This document shows positions 20,101 to 30,235 of a stretch of 64,000 bases of DNA, piece after piece. The notes beneath the pieces are model-generated. The model did not search any database and was not told where the DNA came from. It saw only the letters and a list, made by a program, of their open reading frames with translations. The stretch's first letter is position 1; each line of letters starts with the position of its first letter. The stretch is from Zantedeschia hybrid cultivar (taxonomy: Eukaryota; Streptophyta; Magnoliopsida; Alismatales; Araceae), in NCBI GenBank assembly GCA_030544215.1, contig JARZZO010000009.1, positions 54,059,129 through 54,123,128 of the forward strand, read 5' to 3'. The position numbers were made by a program, and so were the translations under genes.

Positions 20101-22678
20101 ATGCACCTCTCGGAGGTGTCCGACGTCCAGCCCCTTCTGTACTTCGGCTTGGATGGCTGTTCTCCTTTCTTGATTGAAGGTGTGCCGCTTCTGCTTTACT
20201 GGGGGCTGGTCGGGATCGGTGTGGAGACGGTGCTCGGCTATCTCCGGGTCAACCCCGGGCATGTCCGATGGAGACCAGGCGAAGACGTCGAGATTCTCTT
20301 TCAAGAATTCGGTAAGCTTCTCCGCTTCAATCTTATCCAGGCCAGAGCCTATCATCAGGACTCGTCCCTCGCCTCTCGGAACAGGGACGGCGAGGAGTGC
20401 TTCTCCCGGAGATGTCTCGGCTGATGATTCGATCGTCAGGGTTTCGGCAGCGGCCTTCCCTTTGACCGAAATCATGTAGCACTGCCGGGCTGCTTCTTGG
20501 TTCCCTTTGGCCTCGCCTATTCCGTGGTTGGTATGAAACTTCAGCTTCTGATGGAAGGACGAAGGCACGGCTCCGACCCCGCCGATGAGCCTTCGGCCGA
20601 ATATGGTGTTGTAGGCTGACTCGATCTTTACAACGGCAAAGTCCGTTTCAACGGTTAATTGCCGGGGGGCGGAGCCTAAGGTTACAGGAAGCCGAACAAT
20701 ACCCTCTACTCGGCAGGGCGAGCCGTTAAAACCGAAGAGGGGGCCCCGATGAGGCTTCATGCTAGCCTCACTCAATCCCATCTTCTCAAAACAATCGTAA
20801 AACAAGATGTTTGGGGCACTTCCATTATCCACAAAGATCCTATGTACATCATAGCTATTTATTACAGCGTTGATGACGAGGGCGTCATCATGAGGGACCT
20901 GGACATCAGTCAGGTCCTCGGCGCCGAAGGTGATGTCTTCCAGACGAGGCCGCTTCGGCTCGCCGTCGACCGCCGCTACGGTGTTGCGTTGCTGCGACCT
21001 TGATCCCTCCCCGGGCCCTCCGGATATCATCATGATAGACCCAGAGCTGGGTCTTTGATGGTGTGATTCAACCGGGGCCGAGGTGGCTTTTGGCGGAGGA
21101 GCGACTTCTATCGCCGGGGGTGGTTGTTGTCTGGGTGCTGCTGGGACGTCGCGGTTCTGCTGCGGCGGCTGCTCCCGCCGATATTGCGGCAATCTCCCCT
21201 CTCGGATGAGGCGGTCGATTTCTTCCCGGAGCTGCCGGCACTCGTCCGTCGTGTGGCCGATCTGTCGGTGATATTCGCAGTATTTGCCGGGGTCCCTTCG
21301 GCGAGGATCGGTCTTGATGCGATCAGGCCGCCGGAGCATGCCCTTCACCTCCATGAGCATCCGGGAAGGGGGAACAGGTAAGGGTAGGTACCGCGGCTGC
21401 GGGTCCCGTCGCCTCTCCCTGTCCCAATCCTCCCGGCGATAACGCTTCCGGGAGGGCTCTTGGTCCTCGGACCGAGGTCGGACCGCCGGGGGAGCAGGCG
21501 GCGAGGTAGTTTCGGTTGCGCCTTTGCCCCTGGACAGCATCAGGGCCTCTCGGTTGATGTACTTATGGGCCCGGGCCACGAGGTCCTGGAAGGTAGGGGG
21601 ATGGCGCTTTCCGATGGAGCCGAGGAGCCCCTCATCCCGGCACCCGCTGATCACGGCCGAGACCGCGATCGAGCTGTCGAGGTTTGGGATCTGGGCGGCC
21701 TCGGTCCGGAACTTGGTGAAGTATTCCTGGAGAGTTTCGGTGGGGCCTTGCCGGATGGCTAGCAAGCTGGCGGAAGTTTTGGACTGCCGGGTGGCATCAT
21801 AGAACTGGTCGATGAACAACTGGCCCAACTGAACCAGGGAGTGGATGGAGTTGGGGGCCAGAGCCTCGAACCAGGTGAGGGCGATTTTTTCAAGGGTGAG
21901 GGGGAAAAGACGGCAGCGGACTGCCTCAGAGATCCCTCGGACCCGAAGATAAGTGTTAAACTTCTGGAAATGACAGACCGGATCTGTCATTCCGTCGTAG
22001 AGAGGGCCCTTCGGCAGCTTGAAGTTGGGGGGTACCTTGGTGGCTAGGAGCTCCGCCGTGAATGGGGTCTGCTCCAGGATGTTGCTGGCGAGGGGCGCCC
22101 CGTGAGGCCGAGACACCATCTGTTGCATCTCTTTGCACATCGCCGTCAGCCGCTGGTCCAGGTCCGGGGCGGTCGAGGTGGCGACGGATTGCCCTCCGGT
22201 TCGGGCCGGACGGTACTCTGACGAAGCATAATCCTGCTCCGTCAGGCGACCAGTGTGAGGAGTTCGGACAGGTAGCGTTGAGGGCTCGCTGTGCGTCTCC
22301 GCGGCCTCGTTGAGAGGAACCGGCGCAGGCGCCAGCCGGAACCGGCGCAGGCGCCGGCCGGAACCGGGCATCTTGTACTGGGCAGAGCGGGGGGAGCGGC
22401 GCCTGCTGAGGAGGCTGTCCCATCAGCCCCATGCGCTGGGCGATGGCGGATACCATCTCCTGGAGAGGCGCTAGGGACGTGACGGCAGCGGCCAGTGTTG
22501 CCACTTGCTACTGGAGCACCCCCACTCGGTCTTCCGAGCCGAGAGACTCCGGTATGGTCGGTAGAGGCAGGCTCGGCGGGGCAGAAGGTGCGCCTTCGGA
22601 AGGCAGCATCTGCGCCGAGGCCTCCCGCGCTTCTGCTTCGCCTTGCCCGGATCGTCGGGTCACAGGTCGCTGAGACAT
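17153..22678 (-). pseudogene. gag-pol: Gypsy-2 gag-pol polyprotein, multiply broken
   Basis: It starts at MSQRPVTRRSG (22678). Then Retrotrans_gag (LTWFEALAPNSIHSL), a C/H zinc-type motif (CEYHRQIGHTTDEC), protease (FVDNGSAPNILF, DNGS being common in Tat), RT (VYIDDMLVKS), RNase H, a second archaeal-type RNase H (LFVDGSACSTGSGAG), and integrase with an HHCC finger (CDQCQR), WGIDLLGPFP, SDNGKQFDSR and EVVNR. Lesions: TAG 22508-22510; a tandem 22-bp duplication near 22318-22361 that shifts the frame; TAG 19504-19506 replacing CAG; a 1-base loss near 17305; and a Trp-to-stop near 17199. The long open parts are 22371-19504 and 19467-17245. Confidence 0.9.
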
Positions 22679-22691
22679 GACTTGTTTTGTT

Positions 22692-22712
22692 GGTTTCCCA
22701 CAGACGGCGCCA
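22692..22712 (-). other. Gypsy-2 primer binding site
   Basis: On the - strand TGGCGCCGTCTGTGGGAAAC starts two bases after the LTR end. This is the PBS sequence usual for Tat-lineage elements. It lies just upstream of the gag start at 22678. Confidence 0.85.
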
Positions 22713-22714
22713 CG

Positions 22715-25565
22715 TGATGTAGACTGGATCTATCACGACCGGATTCCGAGGCTGGAACCCGGAGAAATGGATCCGAAGCCGGTTCGGATCGGTGTCGTTG
22801 AGGCCCGACGGGGATCCGGAAGGCCGAGGAGGCGGAGGCGAAGACGAGGGTCCGAAGGCCGAAGGGCGCTTCGTCGGTGCGGGCTCGTCTCCGGGAAGTC
22901 GGGGCCGAGGCTCCTGTTGCGGGGCAGCCGTCGCACGGCGTCGAGACCAGGGAGAGGAATCCGAGGTCGGCGGCCGAGACCGACTCGGGAAGGTCGGCGA
23001 TGATTCGAACCGAGCTCCTGTAGGAAGGAAAGAAGAAGAAACCGGTCAGCAGGAGTCCCGGGCTCTGGCCCTTAGGAACCCCCTCCGACGGTCAAGTTAG
23101 CTCCTGAAGATGATTCGATTCAGAAGGCAAGAAGTAGCTTTAATGCTTTTCGGACCGTAGTCCTTAAGGGTCTCGGAGGCAAAGAGTTGCATACCTTTGG
23201 CAATAAATAGCGGTGTATTTATAGCAGAGGATAGAGGTTGGTTAACGGTGGTAGCCGATATAGGACTATGTTTGGGCTTACTGGTAAACCGCCATAGTGC
23301 CTGATCCGCCACCGGAGTGGGCCGGACTCGGCTATCGGGCCGAAGGGGGTTGGGTCGCTGAGGGGCCGAAGCCTGCTGGGCCTTGGGCTGCCGTGCTGTT
23401 CCCGGGCCGAAGGCTGGTGGGCCGCTGACGGGCTGAAGCCTGTTGGGCCGGGAGCGACGGTGCCGCTTACTGGGCCGAGGGCCGCTGGGCCGCCGATGGG
23501 CCGGAGGCTCCCGGAGGGCCTGGTACTGCTGCTGTTGGGCTGAACGGGGTTTGGGCCTGCTCTAATGGGCCGAATCGGATTCTGCCGCATCACATAGCCC
23601 CCCACTCTTGTCTTCCTCAGCTCTGAGATGGCGAGAGTATAGCCCGAAGCTGCCAAAAGATCATCATAACGGGTGTCTTACCCGAAGCTCTGTTCTCTTT
23701 TTACTGGGAAGAGGGGGCCTTCGGTCGGCCGAGGGCTACGCGGTTGCTTCGTCCCCGCTCGGAGTGGTGACGAAGGCTCGGAGCCGAGAAGCCGAAGGGG
23801 CCGAGCCCTCTGACTCGTGTCAGGCTCCATTAAATGGACGGGATGGCGCGTCACCTCGCGAGGAAGCACGGGACACGCGTCGCGCATCCGGTCGCTTCGT
23901 CGAAAACACAAAAGGATCCTGACCGCTCTCTGGTCGCGGATCGCCTCGGCTCTCTGCCCGAGGCTTCACTCGGATTGCCGCCCTTTTCATCTTCAACGCG
24001 CGGATCGGGACACGCGGCGCGTATCCGGGCGGCCAGCCGAAGGGTCGGAGCGCCCTCGGCCGTTGATTGCTTCGCTGCAAGTCCCGGAGCCGGTCCGTCA
24101 TTATTGCCGATGGACAGCGCACGTGGCGTGCATCTGAGCGGGGCGAGGGGACGAGCGGGACGATCTCGGCCGTTGGCTTCGGCGGGAGGCGCTCCGAGTG
24201 GGCTCTATAAATACAAGCCCTCAGCAGGGCACTGTTCTTCTTCCTGCTGCTGCGCCTGCGTTTCCTCTGCAACCCTCCAAGTTCTTCTTCCTTCTTCAGC
24301 GGAAAGCTAGCTTCCTGAAGGCTTCGTCCGAGCTCGCCGGCCACCGTGGGAAGGTCTCCGTTCCTCGGAACGCATTGCTGGTGGAGCTGGGAGGTTTGAG
24401 GAGCCGCACTCGGCTCAGGAGAGACTTCCTCCCCCTTCCTGCGAGTAAGCCCTAGCTTTCCTCCTTCCCTTCGTGGCCTTATGGTCTGGGATTCTTCCAG
24501 TGAGATTACTCCTTCGGACGAGGAGTATACTCCTTCCCACTCTCTGCGATCTCTCCTATCAGATCCCCTCACCTCAGACTCCTCTGCCCCAGCAATGTCC
24601 GAAGAATCCGAGGTCTCCGGGACTGAGGGGTCTGAGGCTTCCGGAGCCGAGGTTTCCGGGGCCGAGACCTCCGGGGCCGAGTACGCCGAAGAGGCCAGGA
24701 ACCCAGGCCAGGCTTCCACTTCGGGACGCCGTCGTCCTGATATGGCTTCGGAAGCATCCTGCGCCCTTTCGGACGCAGAGGTTACGCGCCTTGTCTCTTA
24801 TTTCCAGCTCCCTTCTTGGATGACGGTCCTTCGGCCTGACTCTGCCACCCGGGCTAACACTTTCCGCCCGGGTTCCTTCTCTATTTACGTTGATAGCTTC
24901 GAGACGGGTTTCCGTCTTCCACTCCCCACCTTCGTCATCAACCTTCTCAGTTTCTACGGGCTGGCTCCGTCTCAACTCTTTCCTAGCTCCTGGCGCACCG
25001 TGTACGGTTTCTTGAGCGTCTTCGCTCAAGTGAAGATCCGCCCTTCCATCAATGTCTTCCGCTGCCTCTTCAAAATTCAAAGGCAAGGGAAGTCCGAGTG
25101 GTACTGCTTCGTCCCTCGGGTCGGGCGAAGCGTATTCTCCGGGAAGCCTTCGTCCATCCACGGCTGGAAGAGGAAGTTCGTCTTCGTCTCCCTGCCGGAG
25201 AAGGAGGAGGGCGTGTGGCCCTTCCCTACTGAATGGGCGCCGCTGGCTGCAGGCCTCTCGGATCCTCCTATTCTCACCCCGGTCCAGAGCATCCTCGTGG
25301 GTCGCATCCAGATGATGGCCCCGTACAGTGTCTGGGGGCTTCTCAGCGCGTCGGAGCGTCTGGTGACCGCCGGGGTATGGCCGGATCCCCGGTCCGATCC
25401 GGTGCGGGCCTTCCCTTATCTTCCTCCCGGGGAGACTCCGCGGGGCCGCGGAGGAAGGGCCGCCGCTCCTCTGGCCGAAGCTCTTCCGGCTGGCCGCCGC
25501 TCCTCTGGCCGAAGCTCTTCCGCTCCTCTGGCCGAAGCTCTTCCGGCTGAGGGCCGAAGCTCTTC
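22715..25565 (-). repeat. Gypsy-2 5' LTR, truncated, with local tandem duplications at the broken end
   Basis: It is colinear with 11599-14377 up to about 25491. After that the unit ggccgccgctcctctggccg...cttcc is repeated: 25458-25491, 25492-25521, a partial copy 25522-25548, and a tail ending gaagctcttc at 25565. Gypsy-1 sequence follows at once. The U3 end of the LTR and any right target-site duplication are therefore missing, replaced by short templated duplications. Confidence 0.82.
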
Positions 25566-26613
25566 ACCTACTACCACCACCACTTACCCAAATACCATGC
25601 AACCATCTAAACCATTACTCCGCGCACCATTCCCCACTTCATCCGCACCGACCGATTACCCCTCCACCATCCAACCATCTAAGCCTCTCATCCGTACCAT
25701 GCCACCACCAAGTAACTCCACGCCATCACCTGCATGCCAAACCTCCGCACCATCTACGCCATCCACCAACTTTGCAGTTCTTAAGTTATCACCCTACCCT
25801 TCCACTAGTGAAGAACCTGCACTCCGGAGTGGGAGGATCTTCAATAAGGTATTTCCTCAATCAACAGTCAGAGACGGCCCATCACAGCCGCCAGAGGAAG
25901 CGCATAATGATGAGAGTGCACCCGGCACTCAATACGACCTACTGAAGCAACTGGACAGAACACCGGCACGAATCTCAGTGCTTGAGTTGATCAAAAGATC
26001 GAAGACCCAACAGGAAGCTCTGATGGAATATCTACAAAAAGTGATGGTCAACGAAGACGTGTCAGTAGAGAAGATCGCCACACTACTAGTTCCTCAGGGG
26101 GATCAGCCCTCTATCTTATTTCATGCCACGGAACTAGCACCACCAACAGCCAGGAGCATGGCTCTGAGTATTACGGTCAATATTTGCAAGAAGGTCGTAG
26201 ATGCATGTCTGGTCGACACAGGGGCTTCAATTAATGTCCTGCCTCCGAAGACTCTTGAACTATGTGGTGTACCCAAAGAAAAATGGTTGCCTAGCCCTAT
26301 TTGTGTAACAGCTTATGATAACTCCACCTGTTCCCCTCTGGAAATGGTCTATTTAAAAGTAGAGTTATGCCCTGTATGTCATGCCGAGGTCGAATTTCAC
26401 ATTTTGAAAATCGATCCTTCCTGGAATGCTATTTTTGGTCGTCCTTATATTAAAACCCTTGAGGCGATTCCCTCTACGAATCATCAGTGCCTCAAATTTC
26501 CCTACAAAGGACGAATCATTAAAGTTATGAGCATGCCGATCCTTGCTACTACTCACTCGAATATCAAGCCAACTTCTTCACCTGGCCAACAACCTTTTCT
26601 GTCGGTATTATAG
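24481..26613 (+). CDS. Chimeric open frame: Tat antisense gene N-terminus fused to Gypsy-1 gag tail and protease
   Basis: One uninterrupted 710-codon frame. Residues 1 to about 361 are the antisense-gene exon 1 from the Gypsy-2 5' LTR, with its own TATA box at 24206. Residues about 362-710 come from Gypsy-1: a Pro/Thr/Ser-rich stretch, LRSGRIFN, then an aspartic protease domain with ACLVDTGASINVLPP and AIFGRPYIKTLE. The fusion is a product of where the LTR was truncated: the exon-1 donor site is lost, so the frame reads on into the host element. Expression is not shown. The protease is the real Gypsy-1 piece; the N-terminal fusion is probably accidental. Confidence 0.7.
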   Translation: MVWDSSSEITPSDEEYTPSHSLRSLLSDPLTSDSSAPAMSEESEVSGTEGSEASGAEVSGAETSGAEYAEEARNPGQASTSGRRRPDMASEASCALSDAEVTRLVSYFQLPSWMTVLRPDSATRANTFRPGSFSIYVDSFETGFRLPLPTFVINLLSFYGLAPSQLFPSSWRTVYGFLSVFAQVKIRPSINVFRCLFKIQRQGKSEWYCFVPRVGRSVFSGKPSSIHGWKRKFVFVSLPEKEEGVWPFPTEWAPLAAGLSDPPILTPVQSILVGRIQMMAPYSVWGLLSASERLVTAGVWPDPRSDPVRAFPYLPPGETPRGRGGRAAAPLAEALPAGRRSSGRSSSAPLAEALPAEGRSSSPTTTTTYPNTMQPSKPLLRAPFPTSSAPTDYPSTIQPSKPLIRTMPPPSNSTPSPACQTSAPSTPSTNFAVLKLSPYPSTSEEPALRSGRIFNKVFPQSTVRDGPSQPPEEAHNDESAPGTQYDLLKQLDRTPARISVLELIKRSKTQQEALMEYLQKVMVNEDVSVEKIATLLVPQGDQPSILFHATELAPPTARSMALSITVNICKKVVDACLVDTGASINVLPPKTLELCGVPKEKWLPSPICVTAYDNSTCSPLEMVYLKVELCPVCHAEVEFHILKIDPSWNAIFGRPYIKTLEAIPSTNHQCLKFPYKGRIIKVMSMPILATTHSNIKPTSSPGQQPFLSVL

Positions 26614-26625
26614 GTTTACCGTCCG

Positions 26626-27276
26626 GTGGCTGATCCTTTAAAAGCCACCACTCTTACTCCTTATCCACTGGATGCCATAAAGCGGGGGAAGTGCATGAGT
26701 ACCCCTGGTTGGAAAATAATGATGAAGGGTGGTTATCAGCCTAGAAAGGGCCTAGGCACACAATTACAAGGTAGAACCACGCCCCCCAAGGATAACCGAA
26801 GGACACCTGGAAATGGCATGGGCTATAGGCCAAGAAAAGTGAAGCATGATATTACTCAGCAGGAAGAAAATGAAGACGGCCAGAAGGTATGGGAGACAAT
26901 GTTTACACCATGCAAAGAAGGTTGGGACCCTTTGATATGGACCTTATACACATATTTCGTCAAGGGGCCCGTGATCAGTCATGATAACACAGTGGTCATC
27001 ACTTCCTGTTTTGATCTCCATGACATATATAGAAGAGACCTAACCAGACATTGTTCAGAATTGCTCATGTACCAGTCCTTGGAGGCTCTGCGGCCAATGA
27101 AAAGGAGGAAGTTCCAAGACCCTGAGTGTGAATGGTACAGATGGTTTGACTTGAGGGATCGGTACATTGCATTAAACAGACTATTTCTTAATCCTTCAGA
27201 ACCAAAGTGGCCGCCACAAATAGATGAGCTGATTGAAGGGCCTGATGCCATTTTGACAAAGAATTCTGCTGTCTGA
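26626..27276 (+). pseudogene. Gypsy-1 G-patch segment between protease and RT
   Basis: Follows the protease after a TAG stop at 26611-26613. It contains a G-patch-like core (GGYQPRKGLGTQLQG), then basic sequence (MGYRPRKVKHD). G-patch domains bind nucleic acids or helicases and occur between protease and RT in some plant Tat-like polyproteins. The rest (about residues 90-216, EGWDPLIWTLYTYFVKGP) matches no domain I recognise. Confidence 0.65.
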
Positions 27277-27284
27277 GGAAACAG

Positions 27285-29266
27285 ATGAAGGGGATCCAGA
27301 TAACTACCACGGATCTTCTTTGGAGGAGGACTTATCCCTCTTACATTTTCACACTCCATATCTTGTTCCGCACTCTGCTTCTGACCCCGAGTTGGTCGTG
27401 GGTCATTACTGAAGATATTCCACGGGCTCCGCCCATCCTGATCACCCTATCCCCACGGGACTTTATCCCTCAATCTCCTCTCGATCTAGAGAGGATTTAT
27501 GATTTAATCTGGGACATACTACTGTATGATCCCCCCAATCCTTTGGCCTTGGTGCCGCTTTCTCCATCCCATTCTCCTCCTATTCACCTTCATTCTTATT
27601 TTATGATTAATTCATCTTTTCTCCAAAAAACAAGGCCAATTTGGCAACAAATTTCTCCCAGATCCTTATTGAGGAAACTTCCAACTTGTCCGATTGTACC
27701 CCATCGTGTGGGTCATTCGGTCAAGATTCTCTTCTAGATCTACTCTGCCCCTCCCCTCGGGAGGATTCTCTTGTATTTCCGTCTGTATCCTATAATTTTC
27801 ATTCTGCTTCGTCCTCATTAGGCCAGGATAGGGAGTCTAGCGAAGTTAGGGAATCTAGTTCTAGGCAGCTTAGTCAGGTTAAGAAGTCTAGAAAATCTAA
27901 GGGTAAACAAATTCCAAATAGATACCTCCAGGATTTAGCTAATAACTACTTTCTTGCTCTTTGATCCCTCAGCTGTTAGAGAATCCTATTCAGATGCCAG
28001 AAGATTATGTAGATGATGAGTCAGTTAATGATGGATATGGGGTGTATGAATTGATACACGAAAAAGACCCCATTATTGAAAATGAGGAAGATGACGAGGA
28101 CGCGGCTGAGGCATATGCCAGTGGAGTAAAAAGATTCGATGAACCCTCAGCTGCCGTAGAAGAGCCCACCAAAAAAATTAATCTAGGGACCGAAGACGAA
28201 CCTAAGGTTGTCCTCATTAGCAAGAATCTTTCTGAAATGGATGAGAAGGCAATGGTACAAGTTTTTAAGGATTATAAGGACACTTTCGCCTGGAGTTATG
28301 AGGATATGCCGGGGCTAGACTCATCACTAGTGGAACACAGGTTGACATTAAAGGATGGAGTTAGCCCAGTTAAACATAAGTTAAGGCGATTCCACCCACA
28401 AATGGCTTTGAAGATGAAGGAAGAGGTCGATAAGTTACATAAAGCCAAATTCATTAGGATTGTCCTCTATCCGCAATGGGTGGCCAACATAGTCCCAGTT
28501 ATGAAGAATCTGTATTGACTTCCGAGATTTGAACCGGGCATGTCCTAAGGATGATTTTCCATTGCCTCACATTGATGTACTCATCGATAACACGGCTGGC
28601 TATGAAACCTTGTCATTTATGGATGGATTTTCGGGATATAATTAGATCAAATTGGCAGAAGAAGATCAAGAAAAGACATCATTCACTACACATTGGGAAA
28701 CATATTGTTATGTCGTCATGCCTTTTGGATTAAAGAACGCTGGAGCCACTTATCAAAGGGATATGATGGGAATATTTCACGACATGATGCATATCGATCT
28801 AGAAGTGTATGTGGATGACTTGTTGGTGAAATTTAAGACTAAGGTGAGCATGCCAAAGTTTTGGCAAGAGTATTAGAAAGATCAAGAGAACATCAGTTAA
28901 AGATGAACCCTAAGAAATGTGTATTCGGGGTATCCTCAGGGAAATTACTTTGATTCATTGTCAATAAACGGAGAATTGAGATCGATCCCAATAAGGCAAA
29001 AGCTATCAGAGAAATGCCACCTCCCAAGAACTTGAAAGAGTTAAGAGGATTGATCGGGAGGTTGCAATTTATTCGCCATTTTGTCTCCCAACACTCACAA
29101 AGGTGTAAGCCGTTTTACAAGCTTACCAAGCTGGGAGTCAAATTCAATTGGGACGATAAGTGCCAGGAGGCGTTTGATAGATTGAAGAATTATTTGGCAA
29201 GTCCTCCTGTTTTGAGACCACCATCTCCGGACAAACCATTGATACTATATATTTCTGTCTTGGATG
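27285..29266 (+). pseudogene. pol: Gypsy-1 linker and reverse transcriptase, broken
   Basis: A linker without a recognised domain (27285-27960) leads to an acidic segment and the RT entry (SPVKHKLRRFHPQMALKMKEEV, PQWVANIVPV) ending 28518. The frame then changes several times: MPFGLKNAGATYQRDM and LEVYVDDLLVKF (catalytic YVDD retained) near 28720-28830, then the thumb/connection KELRGLIGRLQFIRHF and the start of RNase H (PLILYISVLD) at 29014-29266. A stop replaces a codon in the FSGYNQIKL motif. Copia-2 interrupts it at 29266; it resumes at 37914. Confidence 0.8.
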
Positions 29267-30215
29267 TGTTGGGTTCGCTGTGTCGGGATCCAACCGAAAA
29301 ACGCAGCAGAATAATATGTTCGGGATCGGATCCATCCCGTTTTGATCTTTAAAATAAGACTGGGGAAAATGAAGTTCACCTTGCGCAGATTCGAATCCGC
29401 CTTCGTTTTTCGGTTCCGTCGGAGCGATGCCGCAAGTCGCGCAGATGCACGACCTCTAGTGGTATCCACGCGGTTCTCCTAGCGATGGATCGTCCTCGCT
29501 TCCTCGCTCGCTGCGGCGTTCGTAGATCCCGTCTGGCTGCGCGTAATCCGCCGCGACATGCGGATTCTGAATCTCCCGTCGGACGGAAGCCGGAGCAGTC
29601 GGGAACCGCACGCCCAGAAGAGAGAGAAAGAGAGAAAGAACGAATGACGGCTAGATCAGGGTTGCTGGCCTCGGACGTAGAATCCGTTCTTTTATAATAA
29701 GTCAGTTTGCGGTTTTTCATAAAAACCCAGACTTATCCGAAATCCTGTCGGATTATCCATCGACTTGAAAACCATTTGCGTGTGACCTTCTAGGCCCAAA
29801 TACCAGTCCAGTTAATAGCCCATTAAGTCTAGTAACCCTTTACTGACTCACTGAATTAATTAATATCCTTATATTCAATTAATCAGCCGAATTTAATGTC
29901 CCACAATAAATTCGGACGGACTGCCGATCACGTTGGATGCCAAGCAACATCGCGTGATCCTGGATGGCACTGGGGTTATCGCAACCCTCTATTGGAACCT
30001 TTCTGTCATCAGTTAGCGCGCAGATATAATCCTTCATCCGTGCAATGTTCCCGAATCGACCTAAGGCATGGTTTACTGTTAAACCCTATTTGGACTTCAT
30101 CGTGATACAATAAACACAGATCAAATTAATTACACACAATGAATTATTGCCATTTATTAATAATCTGAATAAGTACATAGTATCAGATTGGCTTTGAGAC
30201 CATCTAATACTAACA
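29267..30215 (-). repeat. Copia-2 3' LTR with a 603-bp internal deletion
   Basis: 949 bp against 1552 bp in the 5' LTR. The difference is exactly the interval corresponding to 37184-37786, and both breakpoints share the dinucleotide GG. The remaining sequence is colinear. Confidence 0.92.
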
Positions 30216-30235
30216 ATCTCCCACTTGGACTAAAG
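30216..30235 (-). other. Copia-2 polypurine tract
   Basis: On the - strand AAGTGGGAGAT abuts the 3' LTR start TGTTAG, the place and composition expected of the plus-strand primer. Confidence 0.65.

Larger units (their letters stand above)
11599..25565 (-). mobile_element. Gypsy-2, Tat-lineage Ty3/Gypsy element with antisense gene, young
   Basis: Two direct repeats begin TGATGTAGACTGG at 11599 and 22715; the coding strand is -. In sense order: truncated 5' LTR (25565-22715), PBS (22712-22692), gag-pol (22678-17153), a 73-bp minisatellite (17097-16432), an antisense gene (15910-13365, + strand) and the 3' LTR. Dual RNase H, the antisense PF04195-like gene and the 3' tandem array are Tat hallmarks. 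The shared LTR part (about 2.78 kb) shows about eleven substitutions by eye (0.4%). The 5 bp before it are ataac, but no copy is at 25566 because that end is eroded. Confidence 0.9.
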
